A stretch of 64,000 bases of DNA from Desulfovibrio sp. (lineage in GTDB: Bacteria; Desulfobacterota; Desulfovibrionia; Desulfovibrionales; Desulfovibrionaceae), in NCBI GenBank assembly GCA_022839785.1, contig JALHJW010000007.1, forward strand, positions 1 to 64,000. Reading direction: 5' to 3'. Position 1 is the first letter of the stretch. Each line of letters begins with the position of its first letter. This document shows positions 52,429-61,656 of this stretch, piece after piece. Below the pieces are notes generated by a model that ran no database searches, was not told the DNA's origin, and saw nothing but the letters and a program-made list of their open reading frames with translations. A program made the translations under genes and the position numbers.

Positions 52429-54480
52429 ATGGGCCGGCAGGATGGAGGAACGAGGCTGGGGATCGGGGCGGCGCTGGCCGTCCTCTGGGCGTTGACAGCT
52501 CTTGTCGCGGCCTGGCCCGCGGCCGCCCAGGAGGCGGGGCCGCAGGCCAGGGCGGTGCGCATGCCCGAGATGACCGTCTCGGCGCGCGGCTACGGGGCCA
52601 AGGCCTCCCAAACCCCGGGCGGCGTGGGCGTGGTCACGGCGCGGGAGATCGAGGAGACCGCGCCCGTGAGCGTCACCGACGCCATGGAGCGGATACCCGG
52701 GGTGAGCACGTCCACGGACTCCCCCTGGGGCGGCGAGATCGTCATTAGGGGCATGAGCCGCGATTCCGTGGTCTTCCTCATCGACGGCTGCCGCGTCAAC
52801 GTGACCACGGACATCAACGGCCGCTTCGGCCTCATCAATCCCGAGGACGTGGAGCGCATCGAGGTGCTCAAGGGGCCGGTGAGCGCCCTGTACGGCTCCG
52901 GCTCCACGGGCGGCGTGGTGAACATCATCACCAAGAAGGGCAAGTTCTTCGACGACGCCGCATGGAGCGGCGAACTGGCCCTGGGCGGCTCCACCAACCC
53001 CGGCGGGCCGGATACCTACGGCAACCTCTCCTATGGCGGGAAGAGCGCCTGGGTCTTCGCCTCGGGCGGCTGGCGCGACCACGGCGACTCGTTCGACGGC
53101 CACGGCAGCGAGATCCGCAACAGCCAGTTCGAGGACGGTTTCGGCAAGGCGGCCGCGGCCTACAAGTGGAGCGAGGGGTCCGTGACCGAGATGCAGTACC
53201 AGAAGGTCGTGGGCTCGGAGATCGGCGTGCCCGGCACGGGCTCCGCCCCGCTGCCGACCAACGCCGACGTGACCCTGGAGGAGAACACGCGCCAGCTGTT
53301 CCAGGCGAAGCACAGCCTCAGGCCCGAGGGCTCCGTGCTCAAGGAGTCCGAGCTGATGGCCTACTGGCAGCTCATCGAGCGCAACCAGCGCATCGACAAC
53401 TTCACCTCGGGCGCCAACCGGTGGCTCAAGCCCAACGCGGACCACGAGACGTTAGGCGGGAACTGGAAGAACGTCCTGGAACTGGGGCCGCACACCCTGG
53501 TGGCCGGATTCGACGCCTGGAACTGGCACATGACCTCCAACCGCAGGCGGCTGCAGAACAACGGCGTGCTGGTCACGGACTCGCCCACGCCCAACACCGA
53601 GCAGCTCTCCCTGGGCGTCTACGCCGAGGACGACTGGACCTTCGTCCCGGACTGGACCCTGAACCTGGGCGGCCGCGCGGACAGCGTCCGGATCGAGAAC
53701 GACGCCACGGCCACGGTCGCCTCGGGCAGCCGCCGGGACACGAACTGGAACGCCCACGCCGGGCTGACCTGGGACGTCGCGGACAAGTGGTCCATGACCG
53801 GCCTGGCCGCGTCGAGCTACCGCAGCCCGAACATCCTCGAACTGTTCAAGAACATCAGCCTGGGCGGCGGCGTCACGGAGAAGGGCGACCCCAACCTCAA
53901 GTCCGAGCGCTCGCTCTATTTCGAGTACGGCCTGCACTACGAGGGGGAGGCGTTCCGGGCCAACACCGCGGTCTACCTCAACACCATCGACGACTACATC
54001 CAGAGCAGCCGCGTGAGCAATTCGCTCTACGTCATGGACAACGTGGGCAGGGCCCGGATCAGGGGCCTGGAGCAGGACCTGGAGTGGGACTTTTACGAGG
54101 GCTTCACGGCCTACGGCAACGTGGCCTACGCGCGGGGCACGAACGACAGCAAAAACGAACCCCTGCGCTTCGTCGCGCCGCTGAACGGCCTCGCGGGCCT
54201 GCGCCAGCGCATGGAATCGGGCTTCTGGTGGGCCTTCGAGGGCCAGTGGGCCGCGTCCATGGACAACACGCCCTCGGGCGTGGCGCACTCGGACGCCTGG
54301 CTCGTGCTCAACGCCCGCGCGGGCTACGGCTTCACGCTCGGCGGGCTGCGGAACGAGATCGTGGCCGGGGTCGACAACATCCTGGACAAGGCCTACCACA
54401 ACTACCTCGCCACCTCGCGCGGCATCGAGCTGATGGAGCCGGGCCTGAACGCCTACGCCACCTGGCGGGTGAAGTTCTGA
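52429..54480 (+). CDS. TonB-dependent outer-membrane receptor
   Basis: 683 aa. Signal peptide about 1-33, a TonB-box-like MPEMTVSA at 45-52, plug domain (EIVIRGMSRDSVVFLIDGCRV, ERIEVLKGPVSALYGSGSTGGVVNIITKK) and a 22-strand-type beta barrel ending in Phe (TWRVKF). The start ATG 52429 has GAGG upstream. The substrate could be a siderophore, heme or cobalamin; nothing in the sequence decides. The plug and barrel regions look complete. Close coupling with the hydrogenase regulator suggests an iron connection, which is inference. Confidence 0.92.
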   Translation: MGRQDGGTRLGIGAALAVLWALTALVAAWPAAAQEAGPQARAVRMPEMTVSARGYGAKASQTPGGVGVVTAREIEETAPVSVTDAMERIPGVSTSTDSPWGGEIVIRGMSRDSVVFLIDGCRVNVTTDINGRFGLINPEDVERIEVLKGPVSALYGSGSTGGVVNIITKKGKFFDDAAWSGELALGGSTNPGGPDTYGNLSYGGKSAWVFASGGWRDHGDSFDGHGSEIRNSQFEDGFGKAAAAYKWSEGSVTEMQYQKVVGSEIGVPGTGSAPLPTNADVTLEENTRQLFQAKHSLRPEGSVLKESELMAYWQLIERNQRIDNFTSGANRWLKPNADHETLGGNWKNVLELGPHTLVAGFDAWNWHMTSNRRRLQNNGVLVTDSPTPNTEQLSLGVYAEDDWTFVPDWTLNLGGRADSVRIENDATATVASGSRRDTNWNAHAGLTWDVADKWSMTGLAASSYRSPNILELFKNISLGGGVTEKGDPNLKSERSLYFEYGLHYEGEAFRANTAVYLNTIDDYIQSSRVSNSLYVMDNVGRARIRGLEQDLEWDFYEGFTAYGNVAYARGTNDSKNEPLRFVAPLNGLAGLRQRMESGFWWAFEGQWAASMDNTPSGVAHSDAWLVLNARAGYGFTLGGLRNEIVAGVDNILDKAYHNYLATSRGIELMEPGLNAYATWRVKF

Positions 54481-54604
54481 GCGGGGCGCGGGCCGCTGTC
54501 CGTTTTCGGAAGGGGACGCGCTCAGCCGCCGCGGCCGCAGACCGCCGGGGCCTGGACCCAGGGGGCGGCGGGGCGGTTGTCCACCTGGCCGTCCGGCGCT
54601 TCCG

Positions 54605-55267
54605 TCAGGGCCAGTTTCGTTCCTCCCAGTACGCATACTGGGAGGGCCACTGTTCCCTGTACTGCCGGATCTTGTCCTGGAAGGCCCGCCGGTTGGCGTC
54701 GATGGCCACGCGCTGGTCGAAATAGGTCCGCTTCGCGGCGATGTCGTCCGCCAGGGCCTGCCCCAGGGCGAAGGACAGGGTTTCGGCCCGCGCCACCGCC
54801 TCCGGGCCGTCCGTGACCAGCGCCCCGGCCGTCCCCGTGACGTACGCGCCGAGATCGTTGAAGTTGTTGGCCAGGAAGCGGGTGATGACGGCGTGGTCCC
54901 GGCCCGCGGTGCACACGGCCGCGCAGTATTTGCCGTCGAAATACTGGCAATGGATCACGTCGGCCATGCGGTCGATGAGCGCCTTCATGGGGGCGTTCAC
55001 GCAGAAGGAGTAGTTGGGGGAGCCCCAGACCATGCCGTCGGCCGCCGACATTTTCTCGAAAAGCATGGCGTAGTCGTCGTTGAGGATGCAGGCGCCGGTG
55101 GCGAAGCACTTGCGGCAGCCGATGCAGTACCCGATCGTGAGCCCGCGCAGGTCGATGTACTCCGTTTCCGCCCCTTTCGCGGCGGCCCCGGCCAGGACGG
55201 CCTGGACCAGCCGCCGGGTCTGGCTTTTCTTGCCGTTCGGGCTGGAGTTGAGGCCGAGTATGCGCAT
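54605..55267 (-). CDS. Iron-sulfur flavoprotein (flavodoxin-like)
   Basis: 220 aa. FMN-binding loop LGLNSSPNGKKSQTRRL, then YCIGCRKCFATGAC, the CX2CX2CX5C spacing of Isf iron-sulfur flavoproteins binding one [4Fe-4S] cluster. WGSPNYSFCVNAPMKALIDRM is the second flavin-contact loop. Start at 55267 with GAGGGAGGG. Same family as the 32846-33475 protein but divergent in the cysteine spacing and C-terminus. Redox partner unknown. Confidence 0.85.
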   Translation of the reverse strand: MRILGLNSSPNGKKSQTRRLVQAVLAGAAAKGAETEYIDLRGLTIGYCIGCRKCFATGACILNDDYAMLFEKMSAADGMVWGSPNYSFCVNAPMKALIDRMADVIHCQYFDGKYCAAVCTAGRDHAVITRFLANNFNDLGAYVTGTAGALVTDGPEAVARAETLSFALGQALADDIAAKRTYFDQRVAIDANRRAFQDKIRQYREQWPSQYAYWEERNWP

Positions 55268-55278
55268 GGAGCCCTCCC

Positions 55279-56022
55279 TCAGTACGGTTCGTACCCGTTG
55301 GTCAGGAAAACGGCCCGGGCCTCGTCCGTTTTCAGAAACTCCAGAAACGCCCTGGCCGGTCCGGGATGGGGCGCGTTGCGCATCACCGTCACCGGAATGC
55401 GGCGCACCCCCCTGGCGTCGTCGATGGGGATGAACTCCCCCTCCCCGGGCGCGAGCTGCCCGGCCCAGGTCCTGTAGGTCACCCAGGCGTCCAGGTCCTT
55501 CGACGCCTTCCAGGCGGCCAGCCCCTGGCGGCCGGTGGTGACGAAGACCGCGGCGTTGGCGTTGGCGGCCCCGCGCAACTCCCCCATGTTCTCAAGGCGC
55601 ACGTCCAGGATGCGCAGGCCGGGCGCGGCCAGATCGTCAAGGCCCGCGACGCCTTTGGGGTTGCCCTGCCGCACGATGATGCCCATGCGCCGGGCGGCCG
55701 GGTAGATGATGGCGGAGTCGTCGAGCACGCCCGGGTAGTCCCGGAGAAAGTCGTCCATCATGTATTCCGCGCCGGTGTAGTAGACGTCGCCGTCCTTCGC
55801 GGCCTGTTCCGCCTGTTCGGCCGGTTCGCCCGCCCGGACGTCCACCGTGAGGCCGGACCCGGCGGCGAAGATGTCGGCGCAGGCGCGCACGGCCTCATAG
55901 GGGCCGCCCGGTCCGTACACCGTGAGCGACGCGGCCATGACGTTCGTGTGCAGGGCCATGAGCATCCCCCATGCCGCCAGGGCGGCGGAAAGCGTTCCGG
56001 AAAGGCGCGTGGTTCTGGTCAT
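55279..56022 (-). CDS. AcfC-like periplasmic substrate-binding protein
   Basis: 247 aa. Signal peptide about 1-30 (HTNVMA). The mature start SLTVYGPGGPYEAVRACADIF is the molybdate/sulfate-binding-type (ModA/AcfC) fold motif, YGPGGP being seen in AcfC-like proteins. DVYYTGAEYMMDDF and DARGVRRIPVTVMRNAPHPG follow. No permease or ATPase nearby. The ATG at 56022 lacks a clear ribosome site, but it gives a good signal peptide. Ligand unknown; anions or organic sulfur/phosphorus compounds are possible. It is 11 bp upstream of the flavoprotein gene and probably co-transcribed. Confidence 0.75.
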   Translation of the reverse strand: MTRTTRLSGTLSAALAAWGMLMALHTNVMAASLTVYGPGGPYEAVRACADIFAAGSGLTVDVRAGEPAEQAEQAAKDGDVYYTGAEYMMDDFLRDYPGVLDDSAIIYPAARRMGIIVRQGNPKGVAGLDDLAAPGLRILDVRLENMGELRGAANANAAVFVTTGRQGLAAWKASKDLDAWVTYRTWAGQLAPGEGEFIPIDDARGVRRIPVTVMRNAPHPGPARAFLEFLKTDEARAVFLTNGYEPY

Positions 56023-56211
56023 GTCGGCATCGTGAACGGCGCACCGTTGGTTTCGGGCCGGACCGGCCCCGGCCGCCCATGCTCCGATTCACTATCGCTC
56101 CTCCGCAAAAAGACAAGAGGTTTTCTCCGGCCGGGGACAGCCGCTCTTTGCCGATGATCGCCGGAGCGCCGGGCGGAGATGTTTCGGATACGGGCGCGGT
56201 TCTTCTTCCGA

Positions 56212-57411
56212 TCACGCCCCGGCTTCCGCGCCGCGCGTCTGGAACGCGGAATCCTCCCTCCTCCCGCCCGCGCAGGAGAAGACGACCCGCCCTCCGGCCA
56301 GGGTCGCGCGCACGAGCGGCAGCCCGGGGTGCGCGGCGTCGATCAGGACGAGGTCCGCGCGCTTGCCGGGGGCGATGCTTCCCCGGTCGTCGAGTCCAAC
56401 GGCCCTGGCCGGATTCTCCGAGACCAGACGCCATGCCGCGCCAAGCTCCGCCAGGCCCTCGCGGGCCAGGGCGAAGGGGGCCTGCGGCAGGGCGGGGTAG
56501 AAGTAGTCCGAGGTCAGGACGTCGCAAAACCCTCCGGCGACGGCCTCGCGCGCCGTGACCCGCTTGTCGTGGCTGACGCCGCGCAGCACGTTGGGCGCGC
56601 CCAGGACCACGTGATCCCCGGCCTCGTGGGCCGAGACGGCGGTCTCAAGATTCACCGGGAAATCGGCGATGCGGCTGCCGCGCTCGCGGTACCACTGCCG
56701 GACGCCGGGCGAGGGGTCGTCGTGCGAGGCCATGGGCACGCCCGCCGCCCTGGCCGCTGCGGCGAGGCGCTCCTGCAGGGCCGGAACGTCGGCGGAGGCG
56801 TCCCGCACCCGTTCCAGAAGGGCCACGAACGCCTCCCGGCCAAGGCCGGTGCGGTGCAGGTAGGTGCTCATCTTGTCCTGGTCGTCCAGCCTGGCGAGCA
56901 TGTGGTCGAGGTGGTCGTTGAAGGAAAAGAGCCCGACGCGGCCCGTCCCGATCCATTCCTCCACCTCGTCCGCCATGTCCAGGTTGTGGTTCTCGAAGCG
57001 CATGTGCAGCCGCGTGTCGCAGCCCAGGCGCGGCCGCACGGCCTGAAGCTCGTCCAGGAAGCGGCGCGCGGCCTCGCGGCTGCGCAGCCCCGGCTCCCAG
57101 GAGCAGGTCAGGCCGTGGTAGGCCGTGGTGATGCCGTTGGCCGTCATCTGCCGGTCGGTCTCCAAAAGCGCCAGGCCGTGGCCGAAGGTGACGCCGGGGC
57201 GGGGCATGAGCTGGCGCTCGAAGGCGTCGCCGTGGATGTCCACCAGCCCCGGCAGGACGAGCAGGCCGGAGGCGTCCATCTCGTCCCCGCCCTTTCTCCC
57301 GTTGCCCGCGGCGGTTTCCACGGCGGCGACGACGCCGTCCGCGACGGTCACGTCGCACGTCTCGAAGCGTCCCTCCGGCAAGAGAACCTTTCCATTTCTG
57401 ATTCGCAGCAT
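56212..57411 (-). CDS. phnM: RPnTP pyrophosphohydrolase PhnM
   Basis: 399 aa amidohydrolase that removes pyrophosphate from alpha-D-ribose 1-methylphosphonate 5-triphosphate in the C-P lyase pathway. DIHGDAFERQLMPRPGV is the PhnM metal-site signature; HDDPSPG, VLGAPNVLRG and SDYFYPALPQAP are the other hallmarks. The start at 57411 gives a natural N-terminus. Divergent from phnD by 302 bp, with a dyad at 57560-57582 between. Confidence 0.95.
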   Translation of the reverse strand: MLRIRNGKVLLPEGRFETCDVTVADGVVAAVETAAGNGRKGGDEMDASGLLVLPGLVDIHGDAFERQLMPRPGVTFGHGLALLETDRQMTANGITTAYHGLTCSWEPGLRSREAARRFLDELQAVRPRLGCDTRLHMRFENHNLDMADEVEEWIGTGRVGLFSFNDHLDHMLARLDDQDKMSTYLHRTGLGREAFVALLERVRDASADVPALQERLAAAARAAGVPMASHDDPSPGVRQWYRERGSRIADFPVNLETAVSAHEAGDHVVLGAPNVLRGVSHDKRVTAREAVAGGFCDVLTSDYFYPALPQAPFALAREGLAELGAAWRLVSENPARAVGLDDRGSIAPGKRADLVLIDAAHPGLPLVRATLAGGRVVFSCAGGRREDSAFQTRGAEAGA

Positions 57412-57559
57412 GTCTGTCCGCTCCTTGCGAGGCTCGATTGTCGCGCCGGGCTTTGGGCCATGCCCTAGACGGCTCGGGTTGCGTTCCCGTGACGCGGGCC
57501 GGAAGCGCCCGCTCCACGGCCCCTGCCTATGGCACGCGGCGCGCGGGACGGCCAAGCGA

Positions 57560-57582
57560 TAGACCTAAGCGCGAAAGGTCTA
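57560..57582. promoter_or_regulatory. Dyad in the phnM-phnD divergent region
   Basis: TAGACCT (57560-57566) and AGGTCTA (57576-57582) are perfect 7-bp inverted repeats around a 9-bp centre. The GGTCTA half-site resembles that of HutC/GntR-family operators, and the family's PhnF is encoded nearby (60255-60977). It lies between divergent phn genes. The 302-bp gap 57412-57713 otherwise shows no gene. Confidence 0.5.
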
Positions 57583-57713
57583 GGAATCGGTCACGACAAG
57601 TGCCGTTTCCCGACAACCGGCTGTAACGCCGTCCCGCTAGCTCTATGCTGGCGCGCACAGGAACGGACTTCGCGGGGCCGCCCCCGGCCCCGTCAACAAC
57701 CAGGAGAAACGAC

Positions 57714-58589
57714 ATGCGTTTGCACACGATACTCGCCGCGCTTTTGCTGGCGCTGTTCATGACCGCCGCGCAGGCCCACGCCGCGCAGGGCTACAAACTG
57801 GCCGTCACCGACCTTGAAGGCATGGAGGAGCTGCAGCGGGAGTTCGGGAAGTTCCGCGACGTGCTCAGCGAGAAGAGCGGCTACGGCTTCGAACTCTTCC
57901 CGGTGAACAACCGCACCGCCGCGGTGGAGGCCCTGAAGGCGAAGCGGGTGGATTTCGTGATCACCGGCCCGGCCGAATACGTGGTCTTCAGGAAGCGCAC
58001 CGAGGCCGTGCCCGTGGTCGGCTTCTCGCGTCCCGACTACTTCGCCTCGATCATCGTCATGGCCGACTCCGGCATCGCCTCCCTGCAGGACCTCAAGGGC
58101 AGGAAGGTGGCCTTCGGCGACGTCGGCTCCACCTCCAAGCACCTCGCGCCCATGCAGATCTTCTCCGACAACGGCGTGAATCCGCTCAAGGACCTCTCGG
58201 CCGTCTACGTGGACCAGAAGGTGGGCTGGAACTCCCTCAAGCGCGGCGACGTGGCCGCCCTGGGCACCACCAACGACAAGTTCCTCTCCATGCGCGGCAA
58301 GGACGAGCTGCCCGCCGGCTCCTTCATCGTCCTGGGCCGCAGCCGCGACCTGCCGAGCGACATCCTGCTCGCGGGCAGCCACGTAGATCCCGCCGTGGCC
58401 GCCAAGCTGCGCGAGGTCTTCGCCAAGGACGCCGAGGTCCTGGTCCAGGCCATCCTCAGCGGCGAGGACAACCAGAAGTACAAGGGCATGAAGTTCCTGA
58501 CCTCGGTCAAGGACGCGGACTACAACTACGTCCGCTCCATGTACAAGACCATCGGCTATCCCCAGTACTCCGACTTCGTGGGGAACTGA
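57714..58589 (+). CDS. phnD: Phosphonate/phosphite ABC transporter substrate-binding protein
   Basis: 291 aa periplasmic binding protein of the PhnD family. Signal peptide about 1-23 (AQAHA). Mature part: YKLAVTDLEGMEELQREF, DFVITGPAEYVVFRK, DLKGRKVAFGDVGSTSKHL and a C-terminal YNYVRSMYKTIGYPQYS. The GPAEY position differs from the FGPXSY of the second copy, so the two probably bind different phosphonates or phosphite. ATG at 57714, stop overlapping phnC by 1 bp. Confidence 0.9.
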   Translation: MRLHTILAALLLALFMTAAQAHAAQGYKLAVTDLEGMEELQREFGKFRDVLSEKSGYGFELFPVNNRTAAVEALKAKRVDFVITGPAEYVVFRKRTEAVPVVGFSRPDYFASIIVMADSGIASLQDLKGRKVAFGDVGSTSKHLAPMQIFSDNGVNPLKDLSAVYVDQKVGWNSLKRGDVAALGTTNDKFLSMRGKDELPAGSFIVLGRSRDLPSDILLAGSHVDPAVAAKLREVFAKDAEVLVQAILSGEDNQKYKGMKFLTSVKDADYNYVRSMYKTIGYPQYSDFVGN

Positions 58590-59392
58590 TGATCTCCTGC
58601 GTGCTTCCCGCGGGGGCCGAGGCCCCCGCGGGGCTCTTCCCCGGACGGCCCCGCGACATCGCGGCGCGCGGGCTGCGCAAGAGCTTCGGCCGGGCCGAGG
58701 TGCTCAGGGGCGTGGACCTCGACGTGCCGCGCGGTCAGGCCGTGGCCCTCATCGGCTCCAACGGCGCGGGCAAATCGACCCTGCTGCGCTGTCTGATGCG
58801 CCTCGTCGAGCCCTGCGCGGGCAGCGTGCGCATCCTCGACCGGGAGATCGGCGGCATGCGCACGCGCGAACTGCGCTCCCTGCGCGCCCAGGTCGGCTTC
58901 GTCTTCCAGAAGCACAACCTCGTGCCCCGGCTCTGCGCCCTGAGCAACGTCCTGCACGGGGCCCAGGCGCGCGAGCACAGCCCCCGGCTCTGGCTGCAGA
59001 TGCTGGCCACCGACGGCAACCGTCTGGAGGCCCTGCGCTGCCTGGAGAAGGTGGGGCTGGGGCACGTCGCCGAGCGCCGGGTGGACACGCTCTCCGGCGG
59101 GCAGTCCCAGCGCGTGGCCATCGCCAGGGCGCTCATGCAGCGGCCCAAGATCATCCTCGCGGACGAGCCCGTGGCCAGCCTCGACCCCCAGGCGGGCATG
59201 GAGGTCATGGAGATCTTTCTCGAACTCATCCGGCGCGAGGGCATCACCCTGGTCTTCACCTGCCACAGCCTGGAGCAGGCCCTGCGCTACTCCGACCGCG
59301 TCATCGGCCTGCGCGGCGGCGTCATCGAACTGGACGCGCCGTCCGCCTCCCTGAGCGAGCAGAGCCTTCGGGGGATATATGCGTCGGCCTGA
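58589..59392 (+). CDS. phnC: Phosphonate ABC transporter ATPase PhnC
   Basis: 267 aa. Walker A GSNGAGKST, Q-loop FVFQKHNLVPR, signature LSGGQSQR, Walker B IILADEP, switch His (CHSLEQ). The N-terminal ~25 residues before the ABC core are Pro-rich. The start ATG overlaps the phnD stop (TGATG), and the end overlaps phnE by 14 bp, so the three are coupled. Powers import of the PhnD ligand. Confidence 0.92.
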   Translation: MISCVLPAGAEAPAGLFPGRPRDIAARGLRKSFGRAEVLRGVDLDVPRGQAVALIGSNGAGKSTLLRCLMRLVEPCAGSVRILDREIGGMRTRELRSLRAQVGFVFQKHNLVPRLCALSNVLHGAQAREHSPRLWLQMLATDGNRLEALRCLEKVGLGHVAERRVDTLSGGQSQRVAIARALMQRPKIILADEPVASLDPQAGMEVMEIFLELIRREGITLVFTCHSLEQALRYSDRVIGLRGGVIELDAPSASLSEQSLRGIYASA

Positions 59393-60233
59393 AACGCGGC
59401 CTCCCGGCACGGCCGGGGACGGCGTGGTGCGCGAGCCGTCGCAGGTGGACCACCGCCGCCTGCCCATACGCTTCGCGCGCCTCGGCCCCCTCGGCTACCT
59501 GGGGTCGGTCCTCTTTCTCGCCTTCTTCGTCAGCGCGCTGCAGGGCACGCAGTTCTCCCTCGCCGAGATCGCGCGCGGGGCGCCCTACATGGTCACGCTC
59601 CTGTCCGAGATGTTCCCGCCCAGCCTGGAACGCATCGGCGCGGTCAGCCTGGCGCTCCTGGAGACCTTCCAGATGGCCCTGGTGGGCACGGTCTTCGGCG
59701 TCCTGGCGAGCCTGGGCCTCGGCGTGCTGGCGACGCGCAGCCTGACGCCGGGCGTCCTCGTCCACCAGTGCTCGCGCATGCTCATCGCCCTTTTCCGCAC
59801 CGTTCCGGACCTGATCTGGGCGCTGATCTTCGTGGTCCTCGTGGGGCTCGGGCCGTTCGCCGGGACCCTGGCGATCATGATCGACACCATCGGCTTCTGC
59901 GGCCGCTTCTTCGCCGAGGCCATGGAGGAGGTGGACAAGGGGCCGCAGGAGGCCCTGGCCGCCATCGGCGCGTCCCGCCTGGGCGTCATCTGCTGCGCCG
60001 TCTTCCCGGCCGCCCTGCCGTCCTTCATCGGCACCGCGCTCTTCTCGCTGGAGAAGGCCACCCGCTCCTCGGTGGTCCTGGGGCTCGTGGGCGCGGGCGG
60101 CATCGGCATCGAACTCAAGGTCTCCATGGACATGTTCATGTACTCCCAGGCGTCCACGATCATCATCCTGGTCTTCGCCCTGGTGCTCCTCGTGGAACGC
60201 CTCTCCTCCCGCCTCAGGCAGCGCATCATCTGA
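59379..60233 (+). CDS. phnE: Phosphonate ABC transporter permease PhnE
   Basis: 284 aa inner-membrane permease. About six transmembrane segments from residue 38 onward. The EAA-type loop GASRLGVICCAVFPAALP contacts the ATPase, and VGLGPFAGTLAIMIDTIGFCGRFFAEAMEEVDKGPQEAL is the family core. ATG at 59379 overlaps phnC by 14 bp. Ends 22 bp before the convergent phnF stop. Confidence 0.9.
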   Translation: MRRPETRPPGTAGDGVVREPSQVDHRRLPIRFARLGPLGYLGSVLFLAFFVSALQGTQFSLAEIARGAPYMVTLLSEMFPPSLERIGAVSLALLETFQMALVGTVFGVLASLGLGVLATRSLTPGVLVHQCSRMLIALFRTVPDLIWALIFVVLVGLGPFAGTLAIMIDTIGFCGRFFAEAMEEVDKGPQEALAAIGASRLGVICCAVFPAALPSFIGTALFSLEKATRSSVVLGLVGAGGIGIELKVSMDMFMYSQASTIIILVFALVLLVERLSSRLRQRII

Positions 60234-60254
60234 CGCTCCGCCCGGGGGCCGGGA

Positions 60255-60977
60255 TCAGCCCGTGTGGAAGACGAACTCGACGCGCGCGCCCGAATACCTG
60301 GCCACGCCGTAATCGATCGGGATGCCGCGGTCGTCCACGTTGACGCTTCGGGCGACGATCACCGGCGTCGTCCTGGGCTGCTCCAGGAGGCGGGCCTCCT
60401 CACGGGTCGGCAGCCTGCTGGACAGGCTGGTCCGGATGCGGCGGTAGCTGTGGACGCCGTAGGCGCGCAACGACGCCGTGACCGATCCGGCCGCGCGGAA
60501 GATGTCCACCAGGCCGGTGAAGCGCGGCAAGGGGAAGTAGTGCGACGAGACGGCCAGGGGCCTGCAGTCCGCTTCGCGCAAGACGTCCAGGCGGAGCACG
60601 GGACGGCCGGGCTCGATGTGCAGCCCCTGCGATGTCTCGCCATCGGCCCGCGTCTCTTCGGCATGCAGCAGGACGCCCCCCGGCGAGCGTTTCTGCAGCA
60701 GGATGTTCTCGCTGAAGCGCGTGCGCCTGGTCACGGCATAGGGGATGACGGCGTCCTGGACGAACGTGCCCCGTCCCTGCTCCACGCGCACGAGGCGCTT
60801 GGCGCGCAGGGCGGCCACGGCCCGGCGCACGGTGTGCCGGTTGACCCGGAAGCGCAGGGCCAGCTCGGCCTCGGTGGGCATCCGTTCGCCGGGCAGGCAG
60901 ACGCCCCCCAGGATGTCGGCTTCCAGGACGCGGGCGATTTCGATCCAGATGGCGTTGCCGCATGTTCCCGTGCGCAT
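60255..60977 (-). CDS. phnF: GntR/HutC-family regulator PhnF
   Basis: 240 aa. N-terminal winged helix (MPTEAELALRFRVNRHTVRRAVAAL, then LVRVEQGRGTFV) and a C-terminal UTRA ligand domain (about 90-235; PVLRLDVLREADCRPLAVSSHYFP). The PhnF-type repressor usually controls phn genes in response to phosphate or phosphonates. Start at 60977 with GGGGAGACGAAG. Encoded between the two transporter sets. Confidence 0.9.
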   Translation of the reverse strand: MRTGTCGNAIWIEIARVLEADILGGVCLPGERMPTEAELALRFRVNRHTVRRAVAALRAKRLVRVEQGRGTFVQDAVIPYAVTRRTRFSENILLQKRSPGGVLLHAEETRADGETSQGLHIEPGRPVLRLDVLREADCRPLAVSSHYFPLPRFTGLVDIFRAAGSVTASLRAYGVHSYRRIRTSLSSRLPTREEARLLEQPRTTPVIVARSVNVDDRGIPIDYGVARYSGARVEFVFHTG

Positions 60978-61032
60978 CTTCGTCTCCCCGGCCGTTGAAC
61001 GGCGCATCCCCCTGCTCCGGGCGGAGGCGGCG

Positions 61033-61656
61033 TCAGCCGTGCTTCGCGACGAACTCCTCGGCCGTGCCCTGGAAGTCGGCGAAGGCCGCCCCGATCGTCT
61101 CATGGTCCCAGTCCCACCAGGCGATGCGGCGCATGGCCTCGGCCAGGGCGTCCGGCAGGCGCTGCCGGATGCGGCGGGCCGGGACCCCGGCCACCACGGC
61201 GTAGTCGGGCACGTCGCGCGTGACCACCGCGCCCGCGCCCACCACCGCGCCGGTCCCCACGCGGCGTCCGGGCAGGACGATGGCCCCGTGCCCGATCCAG
61301 ACGTCGTGACCGATCTCGACCCGGTCGGCGCGCCGCCAGTCGAAGATGGACGCGTCGTCCTCGCCCAGGCCGTAGCGGCTCGCGCGGTAGGTGAAATGGT
61401 GCTGCGTGGGCCGCCACATGGGATGGTTGCTCGGGTTCACGCGCACGTGCGAGGCGATGGAGGTGAACTTGCCCACCGCGCAGTACATGAGGTCCGAGTC
61501 GTTCATGACGTAGCTGTAGTCGCCGAGCGAGACCTCGTGGAGCAGGGCTCGGGCCGCCACCTCGCACCAGGGGCCGAGGCGCGAATGCGTGACGACGGCC
61601 GTGGGATCGACGCGGGGACGTGTGGCGCAACGTTGCGCCGATGCGGTCTGTTCCAT
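61033..61656 (-). CDS. Phn-type hexapeptide-repeat acetyltransferase
   Basis: 207 aa left-handed beta-helix transferase of the family found in phn clusters (phosphonate metabolism, hexapeptide repeat). SYVMNDSDLMYCAVGKFTSIASHVRVNPSNHPMWR and WIGHGAIVLPGRRVGTGAVVGAGAVVTRDVPDYAVVAGVPAR are the repeats, with the xAT-like HxMWRPTQHHF region. Substrate is not known; such proteins may acetylate a phosphonate or intermediate. Upstream gene in the phnF strand group; 55 bp separate it from phnF. Confidence 0.88.
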   Translation of the reverse strand: MEQTASAQRCATRPRVDPTAVVTHSRLGPWCEVAARALLHEVSLGDYSYVMNDSDLMYCAVGKFTSIASHVRVNPSNHPMWRPTQHHFTYRASRYGLGEDDASIFDWRRADRVEIGHDVWIGHGAIVLPGRRVGTGAVVGAGAVVTRDVPDYAVVAGVPARRIRQRLPDALAEAMRRIAWWDWDHETIGAAFADFQGTAEEFVAKHG

